Shown piece after piece: positions 50,576 to 59,707 of a DNA stretch of 64,000 bases. The position numbers and the translations under genes are program-made. Origin of the DNA: JAEZKC01 sp046546375. Lineage in GTDB: Bacteria > Fibrobacterota > Chitinivibrionia > Chitinivibrionales > Chitinispirillaceae. The stretch lies in assembly GCA_046546375.1 (NCBI GenBank), contig JBKGXV010000007.1:1-64000 (forward strand), written 5' to 3'. The notes beneath the pieces were generated by a model that did no database searches, was not told the origin of the DNA, and saw only the letters and a list, made by a program, of their open reading frames with translations. Positions within the stretch are counted from its first letter, which is position 1. Each line of letters opens with the position of its first letter.

Positions 50576-53500
50576 TTATTTCATCAACACAATCGGTTTC
50601 ATGTACTTGACCTGCTTTCCCTTCACATCACGAATGACGATCATGACAAAGTATCTTCCGTTTCTGCACATCTGCCCCTGAGAAATACCTCCATCCTGCA
50701 ACTCCGGATTCCAAACTTCCTCTTTTCTGGTGGTCTTTCCATTCCACCAGATGGCATGATCCCCCACTTTCACATTCAGCATTTCAACGGCCCAGACCCT
50801 ATGGCCAACGGCATTGAATATGTGAAGCTTCACATTGGGGACTCTCGGCTCAGGTGCATCCACACTGAATCTGATGCAGGTCCCGTAGGGAGCATCAGGG
50901 CCATACTCCTTAATCGGACGGATATAAGGAGAAAACGGATTAGGAGACACCTTCAGACTTCCGGACAAATCACCCGGCTCCGTAACCACTGCATATCTGG
51001 AAAACCCGGTCAGTGCGGCACTCACTCTGCTGCCGTCGTGAGAAGTCACACTGTTTGCAAGTGCATTCCACTTCAGACTGTCCTCGTTCCAACGTGCTAC
51101 CCAGAAACGCTTCGTTCCCTCCGAGGCTTCCTTTCTTAACTTTTCAGGTATATCAAGAACCAGCCTGATACTGTCATTGTCCAGATTCATGGATATGTTC
51201 TCCAGCTGCTCTATGTCAAATGCCACACTGTCACACATCCGGATTCCATCAATACCCTTCATCATTTGATTTTTGAATGCCGAGACTGAAACATCCACAA
51301 GCCCCATATCGGCTTCGTCGACAATTTCGGCAGGGAATATGATTTCAAGTCCGCGGTGATTGCGGGCCGTATCTGCAGAGGAACTGGACATAAGCATGAA
51401 CCTTACGCAAAGCCCGGCTTCAGTCACTTCTTTTCCATCATAGGGCTTGTACTCCCCTCTGAGAGACCCCTGCTCATTTGAGGCAAACACGCGCACATGC
51501 CCCACAAAAGAATGAGAGGGAAAGAATTTTCCGTTCCGATCGATAGTACCCGCTTTTTGAGGCTGAATACTCCACTCTGGAGAGATGTCCACCACCTTGC
51601 CATCCGCGTCTTTTCCTTCCGCTCTGAATTCGGCAGCATCATTTCCGGAATTGGTAATGGGATTGGGGGCCATCAGATCAGTACGATACACCGCAATACT
51701 CTCCAGAGCCGAGCCGCTCACAAAAAACTGCACAGTATCACTTAGAGGAACTCCCTTTTCCAGTCTGATTCTGGAAGTGTCCACAGTAGCAACCAGCAGA
51801 ACCGGCTCGGAAGTCACTTTTTGTGGTGTTGTTGTGACTGTCGCATCCAATCCCTGAGCTGACAGTTCACAGCCGCTCGAGTTAATGATTTCCCAGGTGA
51901 TTCCATCCGGGTTGAGTTCGTCATGAGGAATAAATGAGGTGCTGTAGTATCCCCGGAAGGAAAAAGTCGCATCATAGGAAGCAGGAAACACAAGCGGAGT
52001 TTCCGATGAAGAGGGTTTTACCACATGCTTGGAAAGAAAACGGCTCGTGTCGGGTTTTACATAAGTATGATAGGATTCCTTTTCATAACCAAACACATCC
52101 GTTCCCACATAAGCATTGAAATAATAAGAAAGATTGCATCCATCACGGTCCGGGGAAAATTCGAATTCGTATTCTGTACCACTCTCGTTCAATGTGCATG
52201 ATTTGTAATTCTGGCTACCTTCACTTCTGTAGTACAGAACTGCTGAATCCAGTTCTGAATCGGACCTGAGAATCAGGTTCACTTTTCCGGCAAGAGGATA
52301 CAGTGTGTCCGGCGAAAGATGCACCACACCCATAGTAATACTTTCAGTATGCACCGACTCGGTATCTTCAACTGAGAATCGTCTGTAGGAAAGATCGACA
52401 ATACTGTCCGCATCCGCATCCGCTTCAATCAGATACACTCCTGTTCCTGCACCGGTCAGAGAATCCGAAAAAGAGACAGTCTTTACCACCGGCGACTTTA
52501 TTTTCACAGAACCGGATACGGAATTGTCCATATCCCACTTGACTGTTCTCGTTCCGGGCAGCATGTGAAGATCAAACAAATACGGTTCCGGTTTACCATC
52601 CGATATTTCCAGTTCTTCTCCAGGCCAGATACTGTCGAGAACCATTCCATCCTTTCCGGCCAAAATCACAAAAGACCCGTCCGGAATTCCTCTGATTTCA
52701 TAATATCCGTCAGAAGAGCTTTTTCCTGAAGAAACGATTTTTTCCGTTACAGTATCATACACTATCACATTCACATTGCCCAAAGCAGAACCGCCTTTCA
52801 TTACGGCCGTACCTTCAATCATCGCCCTGCTGCGGAGAGTATCTCTGAAATCGTGAGTGTTTTTGGCTACGGTTTTTAAGGTATCCGGAATATCGGAGGA
52901 TACATATCCTTTAGCAGAAGTATAGACCAGAAACGTTCTGTTGCCGGGAAGACTTTTGCTGAATTTGCCGAAAACGGCATCGGATACCGCTGCAAACGAG
53001 TCGGCAGGCGAATCCGAATCCACGAACAGCACTTTGGCAGAAGGGATGGAAGCTGTCACCAGCTCGTTTTTGACCCATGTACCACCGGCCACCGTTCCGT
53101 TTACAAGAGCAGCACCGGGATTCAGAGTTATATTTTTACTCTGTGAGCCGGTCACTGTAAGCCCGGAGCTGTAGGCGGCAAAGCCAGCTTTTTCCGCTGT
53201 GATCTCATAAGTTCCCGACGGGATGGAGAAAGTGAAAGTACCATCCTGTGATGTGGAAGGCAGTTCATCAATAAGCACCCCTTCCTGGAGGATCTGAACA
53301 CGAACTCCGATTATGGGCTTTCCTTCAGGATTCCGCACGGTTCCGGAAAGTGAATAGGGGTTTTTTGGGATTACTGTGGTTTGACAGTTGAAATCCTCTC
53401 CAGCCCCCACAGTGATGCTGCTGGACAAAGAAGGTTTGTATCCGGTTTTCTTCACATGATAAATCCAGTCACCGGCATAACAGTTCAGAGTGAAATTGCC

Positions 53501-55063
53501 CAGTGCATCAGTGTTGTTGACTACAGTGTCACCGCGTTCCGATACCGCAACCACTTGGGCCAGATTCACGGCCTTTCCGCTCGGATCAGTCACTTTTCCG
53601 TACATTGTGGCTTCAGGCCTGACCATGTAAAGAGTGTCGAATGATGTGGAGTCATCCCCGACCGTTATTGTCCGTGAAGTTACTTCGTAACCGTCTTTCA
53701 CAGCGGTTACTCTGTAGGTGCCCGCCGGCCGCGTTCTGCTGAGATTACCATTGAGATCGGTATAGAAAGCCAGAGGTGCCTCCATGGGTCCCTCTATCAC
53801 CTCCACCCTGATCTCGGCAAGTCCCACCGGGCTTATCGAGGTATCCTTCTGACCGTTCTGAACCGTTTCGATCTTTTCTCTTGTATAAACATTCATTGTT
53901 CCCGAAGGAGAGGAATAGGAGAAACTGGAAGTATCCCCGGCCGTTCCCGCCCCCCTGTCATCAAGCGCAGTCACCTTCCACAGATAACGGTTCTCATTGA
54001 GGGTTCCCGCTGCGTCGATACTTGCACTCAGGGTATCGGTCTGCTTTTCTCCCCCGTTTGCCACCGTGGTTTCCCACACCAGCATGTAACCGCCGATCCC
54101 CTGTACTTCAGCACGGACATAAAGATTCACCTGATAGGCATTGGCACTGGTGTCAAGGTTTGTCCATTTGAAATCGAAAGTGGGATGTTCAATATTGCTT
54201 AGATCCTCATGAAGAGGATACACATTTTCGGGTTTGGTCAGAGAATCTCCGGTTACCCTGAACTCTCCGATGGGAAACGACACTTTCGGAGAGGAAAACG
54301 CCATGTGATTCCCATAGTTGTTAAGCACTATCCAGGTATAGCGTTTTCCGGGAGATAATGGAGGCGGATCAGCGGTAATGGTATTGGAGGGATCCGGAGT
54401 ACCGTAAGTAATCTGAGTGTTTGGAGTTATTGCTTGCCACACTACACTCAGGCCCTCTACATTCACTGTTCCCTCGGAAGTATCTGCTGAAATCGGTTCA
54501 TCGGAAAGGATCACATGATAATAGGGAACACCCGGATTGGTTTTCCAGCTGAATGTGGGGGTAAGGTTGCTTATTTCCTCTGAGGGCGCATCCCACTCTA
54601 CCGGATCGGGGCTTTCCACAATGATCTGGAATTCATTTGAATACAATGTGTCCTCCTGCAGAGGCCAGGCGACGATTGCATAGTAAACACCTATTCCCAT
54701 GTTTTCCTGATCAGCCGGACGGAAGGCGGTTCCTCGTTTCAGAGGAGTCTCTCTGAAATACACATTGTCCAGCGATTTGCCTGTCATGCTGTCTGTGGCG
54801 GGAGCACTGATCCGATAGCGGTAATTGGCAAGATCCCCTCCTCCGGGAGAGCGGTCAAAGTAGATTCTTCCCGAATCCGGTGCCAGAAAGGTAGGATCAA
54901 GCGGGTCTCTTGATGTTCCGCTCCACTTGACCCACAGCAGTTCCTCTGCAGGTCGTGCCCCGATCGGCGCTTCCACGATCAGATAATCATTACTTGACTG
55001 TGCAAAAACCTGAACACAGAAAAGCAGAAAGAAAAGAACTCCGAAACCAGTTTTCCTCAACAT
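50576..55063 (-). CDS. 1495-aa secreted multi-domain surface protein
   Basis: Signal peptide (GFGVLFFLLFCVQVFAQ). From about 160 to 430 there are fibronectin-III-like modules (NLTPTFSWKTNPGVPYYHVI). Then about five carboxypeptidase-regulatory-like repeats follow (about 460-860: AEIRVEVIEGPMEAPLAF, ATMYGKVTDPSGKAVNLAQV, YSLSGTVRNPEGKPIIGVRV), a common way of building long stalks. Further Ig-like parts reach about 1390, and the C-terminus (about 1395-1495, VPNVKLHIFNAVGHRVW, GQMCRNGRYFVMIVIRDVKG) is a FlgD-like domain as in Fibrobacterota surface proteins. No catalytic site is visible. Its gene lies between two outer-membrane barrel genes with short gaps, so I infer a cell-surface structure assembled by its neighbours. 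Confidence 0.8.
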   Translation of the reverse strand: MLRKTGFGVLFFLLFCVQVFAQSSNDYLIVEAPIGARPAEELLWVKWSGTSRDPLDPTFLAPDSGRIYFDRSPGGGDLANYRYRISAPATDSMTGKSLDNVYFRETPLKRGTAFRPADQENMGIGVYYAIVAWPLQEDTLYSNEFQIIVESPDPVEWDAPSEEISNLTPTFSWKTNPGVPYYHVILSDEPISADTSEGTVNVEGLSVVWQAITPNTQITYGTPDPSNTITADPPPLSPGKRYTWIVLNNYGNHMAFSSPKVSFPIGEFRVTGDSLTKPENVYPLHEDLSNIEHPTFDFKWTNLDTSANAYQVNLYVRAEVQGIGGYMLVWETTVANGGEKQTDTLSASIDAAGTLNENRYLWKVTALDDRGAGTAGDTSSFSYSSPSGTMNVYTREKIETVQNGQKDTSISPVGLAEIRVEVIEGPMEAPLAFYTDLNGNLSRTRPAGTYRVTAVKDGYEVTSRTITVGDDSTSFDTLYMVRPEATMYGKVTDPSGKAVNLAQVVAVSERGDTVVNNTDALGNFTLNCYAGDWIYHVKKTGYKPSLSSSITVGAGEDFNCQTTVIPKNPYSLSGTVRNPEGKPIIGVRVQILQEGVLIDELPSTSQDGTFTFSIPSGTYEITAEKAGFAAYSSGLTVTGSQSKNITLNPGAALVNGTVAGGTWVKNELVTASIPSAKVLFVDSDSPADSFAAVSDAVFGKFSKSLPGNRTFLVYTSAKGYVSSDIPDTLKTVAKNTHDFRDTLRSRAMIEGTAVMKGGSALGNVNVIVYDTVTEKIVSSGKSSSDGYYEIRGIPDGSFVILAGKDGMVLDSIWPGEELEISDGKPEPYLFDLHMLPGTRTVKWDMDNSVSGSVKIKSPVVKTVSFSDSLTGAGTGVYLIEADADADSIVDLSYRRFSVEDTESVHTESITMGVVHLSPDTLYPLAGKVNLILRSDSELDSAVLYYRSEGSQNYKSCTLNESGTEYEFEFSPDRDGCNLSYYFNAYVGTDVFGYEKESYHTYVKPDTSRFLSKHVVKPSSSETPLVFPASYDATFSFRGYYSTSFIPHDELNPDGITWEIINSSGCELSAQGLDATVTTTPQKVTSEPVLLVATVDTSRIRLEKGVPLSDTVQFFVSGSALESIAVYRTDLMAPNPITNSGNDAAEFRAEGKDADGKVVDISPEWSIQPQKAGTIDRNGKFFPSHSFVGHVRVFASNEQGSLRGEYKPYDGKEVTEAGLCVRFMLMSSSSADTARNHRGLEIIFPAEIVDEADMGLVDVSVSAFKNQMMKGIDGIRMCDSVAFDIEQLENISMNLDNDSIRLVLDIPEKLRKEASEGTKRFWVARWNEDSLKWNALANSVTSHDGSRVSAALTGFSRYAVVTEPGDLSGSLKVSPNPFSPYIRPIKEYGPDAPYGTCIRFSVDAPEPRVPNVKLHIFNAVGHRVWAVEMLNVKVGDHAIWWNGKTTRKEEVWNPELQDGGISQGQMCRNGRYFVMIVIRDVKGKQVKYMKPIVLMK

Positions 55064-55090
55064 GTATGTAATCCTTTCATTGCACTTTCA

Positions 55091-56551
55091 TCAGAAGTAG
55101 TAGAAAAAGCCGGTTCTGAAAGCGGGAAGTGGCATGACATCCAGTTCGAGATGCAGTTTGACTTTTGTTCCGATGGTCGAACCGAGGCTGAGGACAGGAA
55201 AGAGAGCAGCTCTGCCCAACCGCAGATCCGGAAGCGTTCTGTCACCCAGAATGTGATCCTGATCCCCGGACCTGAAGTCCATCGCAAACACACCCATATT
55301 CACAAACGCGCCAAGGTAATTTGCGTGAAGCATGGCGATGTGATCCACACTGACTCCCACATCCATTTTCAGAGAATCCAGAAGTCCCTCCCTTTCGGTA
55401 CCGGACTCCACCGGGCGCTGCTCTTTTCGGATTTTGTCCATACCCATCTCGATATCCCCGAATATTTTGGTATAGGAAACAACAAGTCTCTCGGGAATGA
55501 TATCAGCAGTCAAAGTGTGCCCGTGAGGCAGTTCCCAGCGAAGCGGATCATCGGTGCTGTAAACTATACTGTCGACAGCATTGGAAAGGAGAAGCTCTCT
55601 TACCTCCGGCTTCATCAGAACATCCTGATCTGTCAGGTCGTATTTCGGTTTCCCTGTTTCCGGGTCGATAATGGCGGGAAGTTTGTACCGGGCATAAAAA
55701 GAACCTCTGGCGTTTGTCTTCACCCCGAAACGCGAAGCAAGTGAAAAGCGCCACAGCCGGATACCGATCGAGGGGGACCAGACCTCCGCTTCATAATCAC
55801 CCAGAGCATATCCGTTGAGCATCTCGGAAGGGTAGTCCAGTTCCACAAACACCGGGACATCTCCGGCCATTTCACCTCCGCTTAACTGCAGATCGAAAAA
55901 TCCAACCATATCGGCATCAGCTCTTCCCCGGAAATCCATGGTGAAGAGATGCCGATGGAGATTGAGGGCGAAAACGATATCTCTGCCGAGCTCATATGCA
56001 TACCCGAAGGTCATCGTCTCCCAACCCATTGTCAATTTGAGAGGCATGTTTATGGTGCCTCTCAAAAGGAAATCCATATCCGAGGAAAGTGAATCGGGAG
56101 CAAGAAACAGAGAGGGATTACCCATAACTGTTTCATAATTCAGAAAGAAGTTCTGGGTATATGCATAGCTGCACAATCCCCCCAGCATGGGCATATCAAC
56201 CCGTATAGTATAGTTTGGACTCTGACGAGCAACTCCGGTCGGGCGGAAATCGTCTCCGTTTCTGAAAATACTCGAATCGGAAAACAGAGTGTCCACCATG
56301 GGCCCTCCAAGATCCCTCAGGCTGAATCTCTGATTGAAGGGCATGTTGAAACCGATATATCCCAGAGGATAATCGAAATCCACATCAGTCGGTGGTCTGA
56401 GAAGGTCGTAGTTGAATCCCAGGGAAAGTCTCGCTTCGAAAGAAGAAAGGGAAACCTGAGCATCCACATCCTCCACTGGTGCACTGAACACCGAAGTTTT
56501 CGCAAAAGACACCACCAATAAAAAAACAACCAACATTTTATGTCTGATCAT
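55091..56551 (-). CDS. outer-membrane beta-barrel protein, 486 aa
   Basis: A signal peptide (MLVVFLLVVSFAKTSVFSA) is followed by alternating amphipathic strands and loops, and the chain ends in FRTGFFYYF, a terminal aromatic typical of BamA-inserted barrels. Aromatic-rich strand pairs (FEARLSLGFNYDLL, LRGTINMPLKLTMGWETMTF) continue through the length. I recognise no named family. It is the first gene of the three-gene minus-strand surface cluster, 27 bases ahead of the 1495-residue protein gene, and could be a pore or anchor for it. Confidence 0.72.
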   Translation of the reverse strand: MIRHKMLVVFLLVVSFAKTSVFSAPVEDVDAQVSLSSFEARLSLGFNYDLLRPPTDVDFDYPLGYIGFNMPFNQRFSLRDLGGPMVDTLFSDSSIFRNGDDFRPTGVARQSPNYTIRVDMPMLGGLCSYAYTQNFFLNYETVMGNPSLFLAPDSLSSDMDFLLRGTINMPLKLTMGWETMTFGYAYELGRDIVFALNLHRHLFTMDFRGRADADMVGFFDLQLSGGEMAGDVPVFVELDYPSEMLNGYALGDYEAEVWSPSIGIRLWRFSLASRFGVKTNARGSFYARYKLPAIIDPETGKPKYDLTDQDVLMKPEVRELLLSNAVDSIVYSTDDPLRWELPHGHTLTADIIPERLVVSYTKIFGDIEMGMDKIRKEQRPVESGTEREGLLDSLKMDVGVSVDHIAMLHANYLGAFVNMGVFAMDFRSGDQDHILGDRTLPDLRLGRAALFPVLSLGSTIGTKVKLHLELDVMPLPAFRTGFFYYF

Positions 56552-56813
56552 AGCAAACCAGGTCCTTCTGAAGCCAGATTAAAGGGTACCTCAGAATTAT
56601 ATGGTCCATTGCCGGTGGTGTCAAGTAGTGAAAACGGAATACTTCACTTATAACATAGAAGAAGTGGACACATAATGCGATGTTGCTTTGAAATAGGACC
56701 AGACTTTGTGAAAAGAAGGGGGAATTTTCAATTCAACGGACCAGAAAGTGCAGTAAAGAAAGGCAATGTATACTCGATGCAGGATTGATCCGGCCTCCGG
56801 CCTTGACCGGATC

Positions 56814-57122
56814 TTATTCTTCGATACTGGACAGAATATCCTGTGCTATTTTCTTTTTCAGTTCACTGGAATACTTGAAAAGAGGTACGACTCTTCTCTG
56901 CAGAGGCACTACTTCACCGGTTTTGGGATTGCGGGCAGGACGGGGTTTGCGCTCTTTTGTATAAAAGGTACCGAATCCACGAATTTCTATGCTCTGTCCT
57001 TTTTCCAGAATTCGCGCAACCGTCTCAAGCAGTTCCTCTACTACGATTTTGGTATCCGCCTGAGTCAGTCCGGTGGTTTTGGAAACGGCGGCTATAAGAT
57101 CGTGTTTTGTAGTATTGGGCAT
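56814..57122 (-). CDS. HU/IHF-family DNA-binding protein
   Basis: Start at 57122 with GAGGAGGAATA directly upstream (an in-frame ATG at 57140 is less likely). 102 residues, slightly longer than HU (about 90). Helices MPNTTKHDLIAAVSKTTGLT and VVEELLETVARILEKGQS are followed by the beta-arm signature IRGFGTFYTKERKPRPARNP, which wraps DNA and usually contains the conserved proline of the RNPKTGE motif (present). Whether it is HU or an IHF subunit cannot be told from sequence alone. A small hairpin, GATCCGG/CCGGATC, follows the stop without a T tract. It lies between the surface cluster and xerD. Confidence 0.93.
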   Translation of the reverse strand: MPNTTKHDLIAAVSKTTGLTQADTKIVVEELLETVARILEKGQSIEIRGFGTFYTKERKPRPARNPKTGEVVPLQRRVVPLFKYSSELKKKIAQDILSSIEE

Positions 57123-57236
57123 TATTCCTCCTCGAATCACTCAACTCCTTTAAAATATCCAATCAAGGAACGTCAAAGTCAAGCGAAATAAAAAAAATCA
57201 TAGTTTCAGTGAAATCCACCCTGCCGTCCCAAAGGG

Positions 57237-58139
57237 CTATTTCCTTTGAAAACGGGGATGAAAACTTCTATGCACCTCTTTGAGATACTCCCTGTCCACA
57301 TGCGTATAGATTTCAGTCGTTACTATATTTGAATGGCCCAGCATCTCCTGTACGGTACGGATATCAGCTCCGCCCTCCAGAAGATGAGTGGCGAAGGAAT
57401 GTCTGAACGTATGGGGAGAGACCTCTTTTTTTATACCGGCTTTCGCAGTATAGTGACGGATAATTTTCCAAATGCCCATTCGAGTAAAGCCTCCACCTCT
57501 CATATTGAGGAAAACGACACTTCCTGAATCAGGTTTGGCAAAGCAGAATCGCTCTTTATCATTATACTCCTTGATCCAGAAAAGTGCACTTTCCCCTATA
57601 GGAACAATCCTCTCCTTGGACCCTTTACCGAACACCCGCACAAGCCCCTCCTTTTCAAGAAGCTGTTCGAAGGCAAAAGAGCAGAGTTCAGACACTCTCA
57701 TCCCTGTTGCGTACAGCGTCTCTATCAGAGCCCTGTCGCGAATTCCTCCCCTTTTCTCCAGATCAACCGCCCCGATGACCGTCTCTATCTCATCCACCGA
57801 CAAAACGGAAGGCAGAGTTCTTGAGGCTTTCGGCCCCTCAAGCAGCTCTGTAGGATCTTCACCTATGAACCCCTCGGAGGCAATGAACGCAAAGAAACTT
57901 TTAATAGAGGAGATTGTGCGCTGGATTGAAGTCGCTGCGAATCCCAGATCATAAAGCAGCCTGATATAGGAGGAAAGCACCGAAGGGGTCACCTGTTGAA
58001 GGTCCAATGCTTCATGCTGGGAAAGATAAGCCGCGAGCCGCTGCAGGTCAAACCTGTAGGACTGAGCAGTATTGTCACTTAAAGTCTTCTCGAGCTGAAG
58101 ATACGCGATATAGGATTCTGTAAAGGGGAGCTCAGGCAT
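57237..58139 (-). CDS. xerD: tyrosine recombinase XerD
   Basis: 300 residues. Site-specific recombinase that resolves chromosome dimers. The SAM-like N-terminal domain is at 1-105 and the catalytic domain carries all six active-site residues: R148 (ATGMRVSEL), K175 (GKGSK), H243 and R246 (HTFRHSFATHLL), H269 (LGHSN) and Y278 (IYTHV). The length is that of chromosomal XerC/XerD rather than of a phage integrase, and no flanking repeats suggest mobility. It follows the MBL gene by 6 bases, suggesting an operon with murB and the MBL hydrolase. Confidence 0.93.
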   Translation of the reverse strand: MPELPFTESYIAYLQLEKTLSDNTAQSYRFDLQRLAAYLSQHEALDLQQVTPSVLSSYIRLLYDLGFAATSIQRTISSIKSFFAFIASEGFIGEDPTELLEGPKASRTLPSVLSVDEIETVIGAVDLEKRGGIRDRALIETLYATGMRVSELCSFAFEQLLEKEGLVRVFGKGSKERIVPIGESALFWIKEYNDKERFCFAKPDSGSVVFLNMRGGGFTRMGIWKIIRHYTAKAGIKKEVSPHTFRHSFATHLLEGGADIRTVQEMLGHSNIVTTEIYTHVDREYLKEVHRSFHPRFQRK

Positions 58140-58145
58140 ATCCGA

Positions 58146-58763
58146 TCACTGCAGAAAAGGATTCATCTGTTTTTCCCTGCCGACGGTGGTTCTGCCGCCA
58201 TGTCCCGGACAAAGCACGGTTCTGTCCGGTAAAGAGAGAAGCTTTTGGCGTATATTCGACAGCAGCGCCTCTGCATCACCGCCGGGCAGATCTGTTCTGC
58301 CCACGGAACCGGCAAACACATTGTCCCCGCAGAAACACACATTATCCAAAAGCAATGCACACCCTCCGGCACTGTGCCCGGGTATATGCAGAACTTTCAC
58401 ACTGAAAGAATCAAGTGTTCTTTCACCTTCGGTAAGATCACAGATCATACCGGAATAGGTAAAACTCTCCCCCATTAGAACAGAACCATTCAGTACCGGG
58501 TCTGAGAGCATATTGCGGTCGCCGGTATGAATATAGACGGAAAGATCGGGATATTCAAAAGTTATTTCCGGTATTCCCAGTATATGATCGAAATGCCCGT
58601 GGGTCAGAACTATCGCAGCCGGGACCAGATCTTTTTTCCGTATATAATCCAGCACATCCCCACAATTACCTGAAGGGTCGATAATCAAACAGCGCCCCTG
58701 TTCATTCATCACCACATATGTATTCACATCCAGAGGACCTGTAATAAACTTTTCGTATTCCAT
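58146..58763 (-). CDS. MBL-fold metallo-hydrolase (glyoxalase II-like)
   Basis: 205 residues. Metallo-beta-lactamase fold with the metal site THGHFDH (HxHxDH, about 54-60), a second histidine in HIPGHSAGG, the bridging aspartate in FCGDNVFAGSVGR and the final histidine in CPGHGG. The short length and the GRTDLPGGD signature fit the YcbL/GloB-like group of thioester hydrolases; the substrate is not known. It starts one base after murB ends and is followed by xerD after 6 bases. Confidence 0.88.
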   Translation of the reverse strand: MEYEKFITGPLDVNTYVVMNEQGRCLIIDPSGNCGDVLDYIRKKDLVPAAIVLTHGHFDHILGIPEITFEYPDLSVYIHTGDRNMLSDPVLNGSVLMGESFTYSGMICDLTEGERTLDSFSVKVLHIPGHSAGGCALLLDNVCFCGDNVFAGSVGRTDLPGGDAEALLSNIRQKLLSLPDRTVLCPGHGGRTTVGREKQMNPFLQ

Positions 58764-59699
58764 TCAATTACCTGCTTTAAAAAAAGGTGTATACAGTGGT
58801 TCATCAAATTGACCTACAAAAATCACTTCCGGTTCCAGAAGAACATCAAAACGCTCATGCACTGTTTTCTGGACATGCCGCACGACCCGCCGCACATCTT
58901 CAGCATGTCCTTCACCTCTGTTGACAATGAAATTGGCATGTTTTGGAGATATCTCCACATCCCCCTCACGGTATCCCTTTAAACCGCACATCTCAATAAG
59001 AGTACCCGCGAAATTGCCGGGAGGGCGTTTGAAGACACTTCCGCAATTCGGATATTCAAGAGGCTGCTTTCCTTTTCTGCGACAGAGAATGTTTTTTCTG
59101 ATCTCAAAAAGCTTCTCAGAATCAACAGCACTGAATTCGAATGTTGCAGAAAGCACGATATCCCCGCATTCCTTCACAGCGCTGTCGCGGTAACCGAATC
59201 TCATATTTTCACTTTTCAGAACAGCTATCTCTTCTCGGGTGATGTTCAGCACTTTCGCACTCCTGAACGTATCGGCGATACAGGTGCTGAAAGCCCCCGC
59301 GTTCATTACCACTGCTCCGCCCACCGTTCCCGGTATTCCCGATAGCTCCTCAATTCCTCCACAACCGTTTCTGACCGCTTCCGCAACGAAACTGTCCAGC
59401 AACACACCACCTTGGACATTCGCAGTACAGCCGTCAAATTTCATTTCGGAAAATCGAGATAAGTTTATCACCAACCCATCCCACCCTTTATCGCTGACAA
59501 GAACATTTGATCCTCTGCCTAGAACGAAAACCGGGAGTTTTCTCTCGGAAGCCAGAGCCAGCAACTCAATGATCTGCCGCTCGGTTTTCGGTTCGGCATA
59601 AAAACGGGCTCTTCCACCTATCCGGTACGTGGTCTTTTCGCGCAAGGGCACATTTTCAAAAATATCTTCTGATTCATTGCCGCTGTTTTGAAGTTGCAT
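58764..59699 (-). CDS. murB: UDP-N-acetylenolpyruvoylglucosamine reductase (type II)
   Basis: 311 residues. Flavoenzyme of cytoplasmic peptidoglycan precursor synthesis that reduces UDP-GlcNAc-enolpyruvate to UDP-MurNAc. FAD-binding motifs: TTYRIGGRARFYAEP, LGRGSNVLVSDKGWDG, GIPGTVGGAVVMNAGAF; active-site serine in PNCGSVFKRPPG; ISPKHANFIVN near the end, as in the type II (Bacillus-like) enzyme. It abuts the MBL-fold gene. The upstream GAF/HD-GYP gene is 8 bases away, so a transcript from 61600 to 57237 is likely. Confidence 0.95.
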   Translation of the reverse strand: MQLQNSGNESEDIFENVPLREKTTYRIGGRARFYAEPKTERQIIELLALASERKLPVFVLGRGSNVLVSDKGWDGLVINLSRFSEMKFDGCTANVQGGVLLDSFVAEAVRNGCGGIEELSGIPGTVGGAVVMNAGAFSTCIADTFRSAKVLNITREEIAVLKSENMRFGYRDSAVKECGDIVLSATFEFSAVDSEKLFEIRKNILCRRKGKQPLEYPNCGSVFKRPPGNFAGTLIEMCGLKGYREGDVEISPKHANFIVNRGEGHAEDVRRVVRHVQKTVHERFDVLLEPEVIFVGQFDEPLYTPFFKAGN

Positions 59700-59707
59700 A
59701 GAGGAAG

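Noticed and set aside
57237..58139. Tyrosine recombinase as a sign of a mobile element
   Set aside because: Length and surrounding housekeeping genes (murB, HU) fit chromosomal XerD; no attachment-site repeats are visible, and the tRNA genes are 3.5 kb away without truncated copies.
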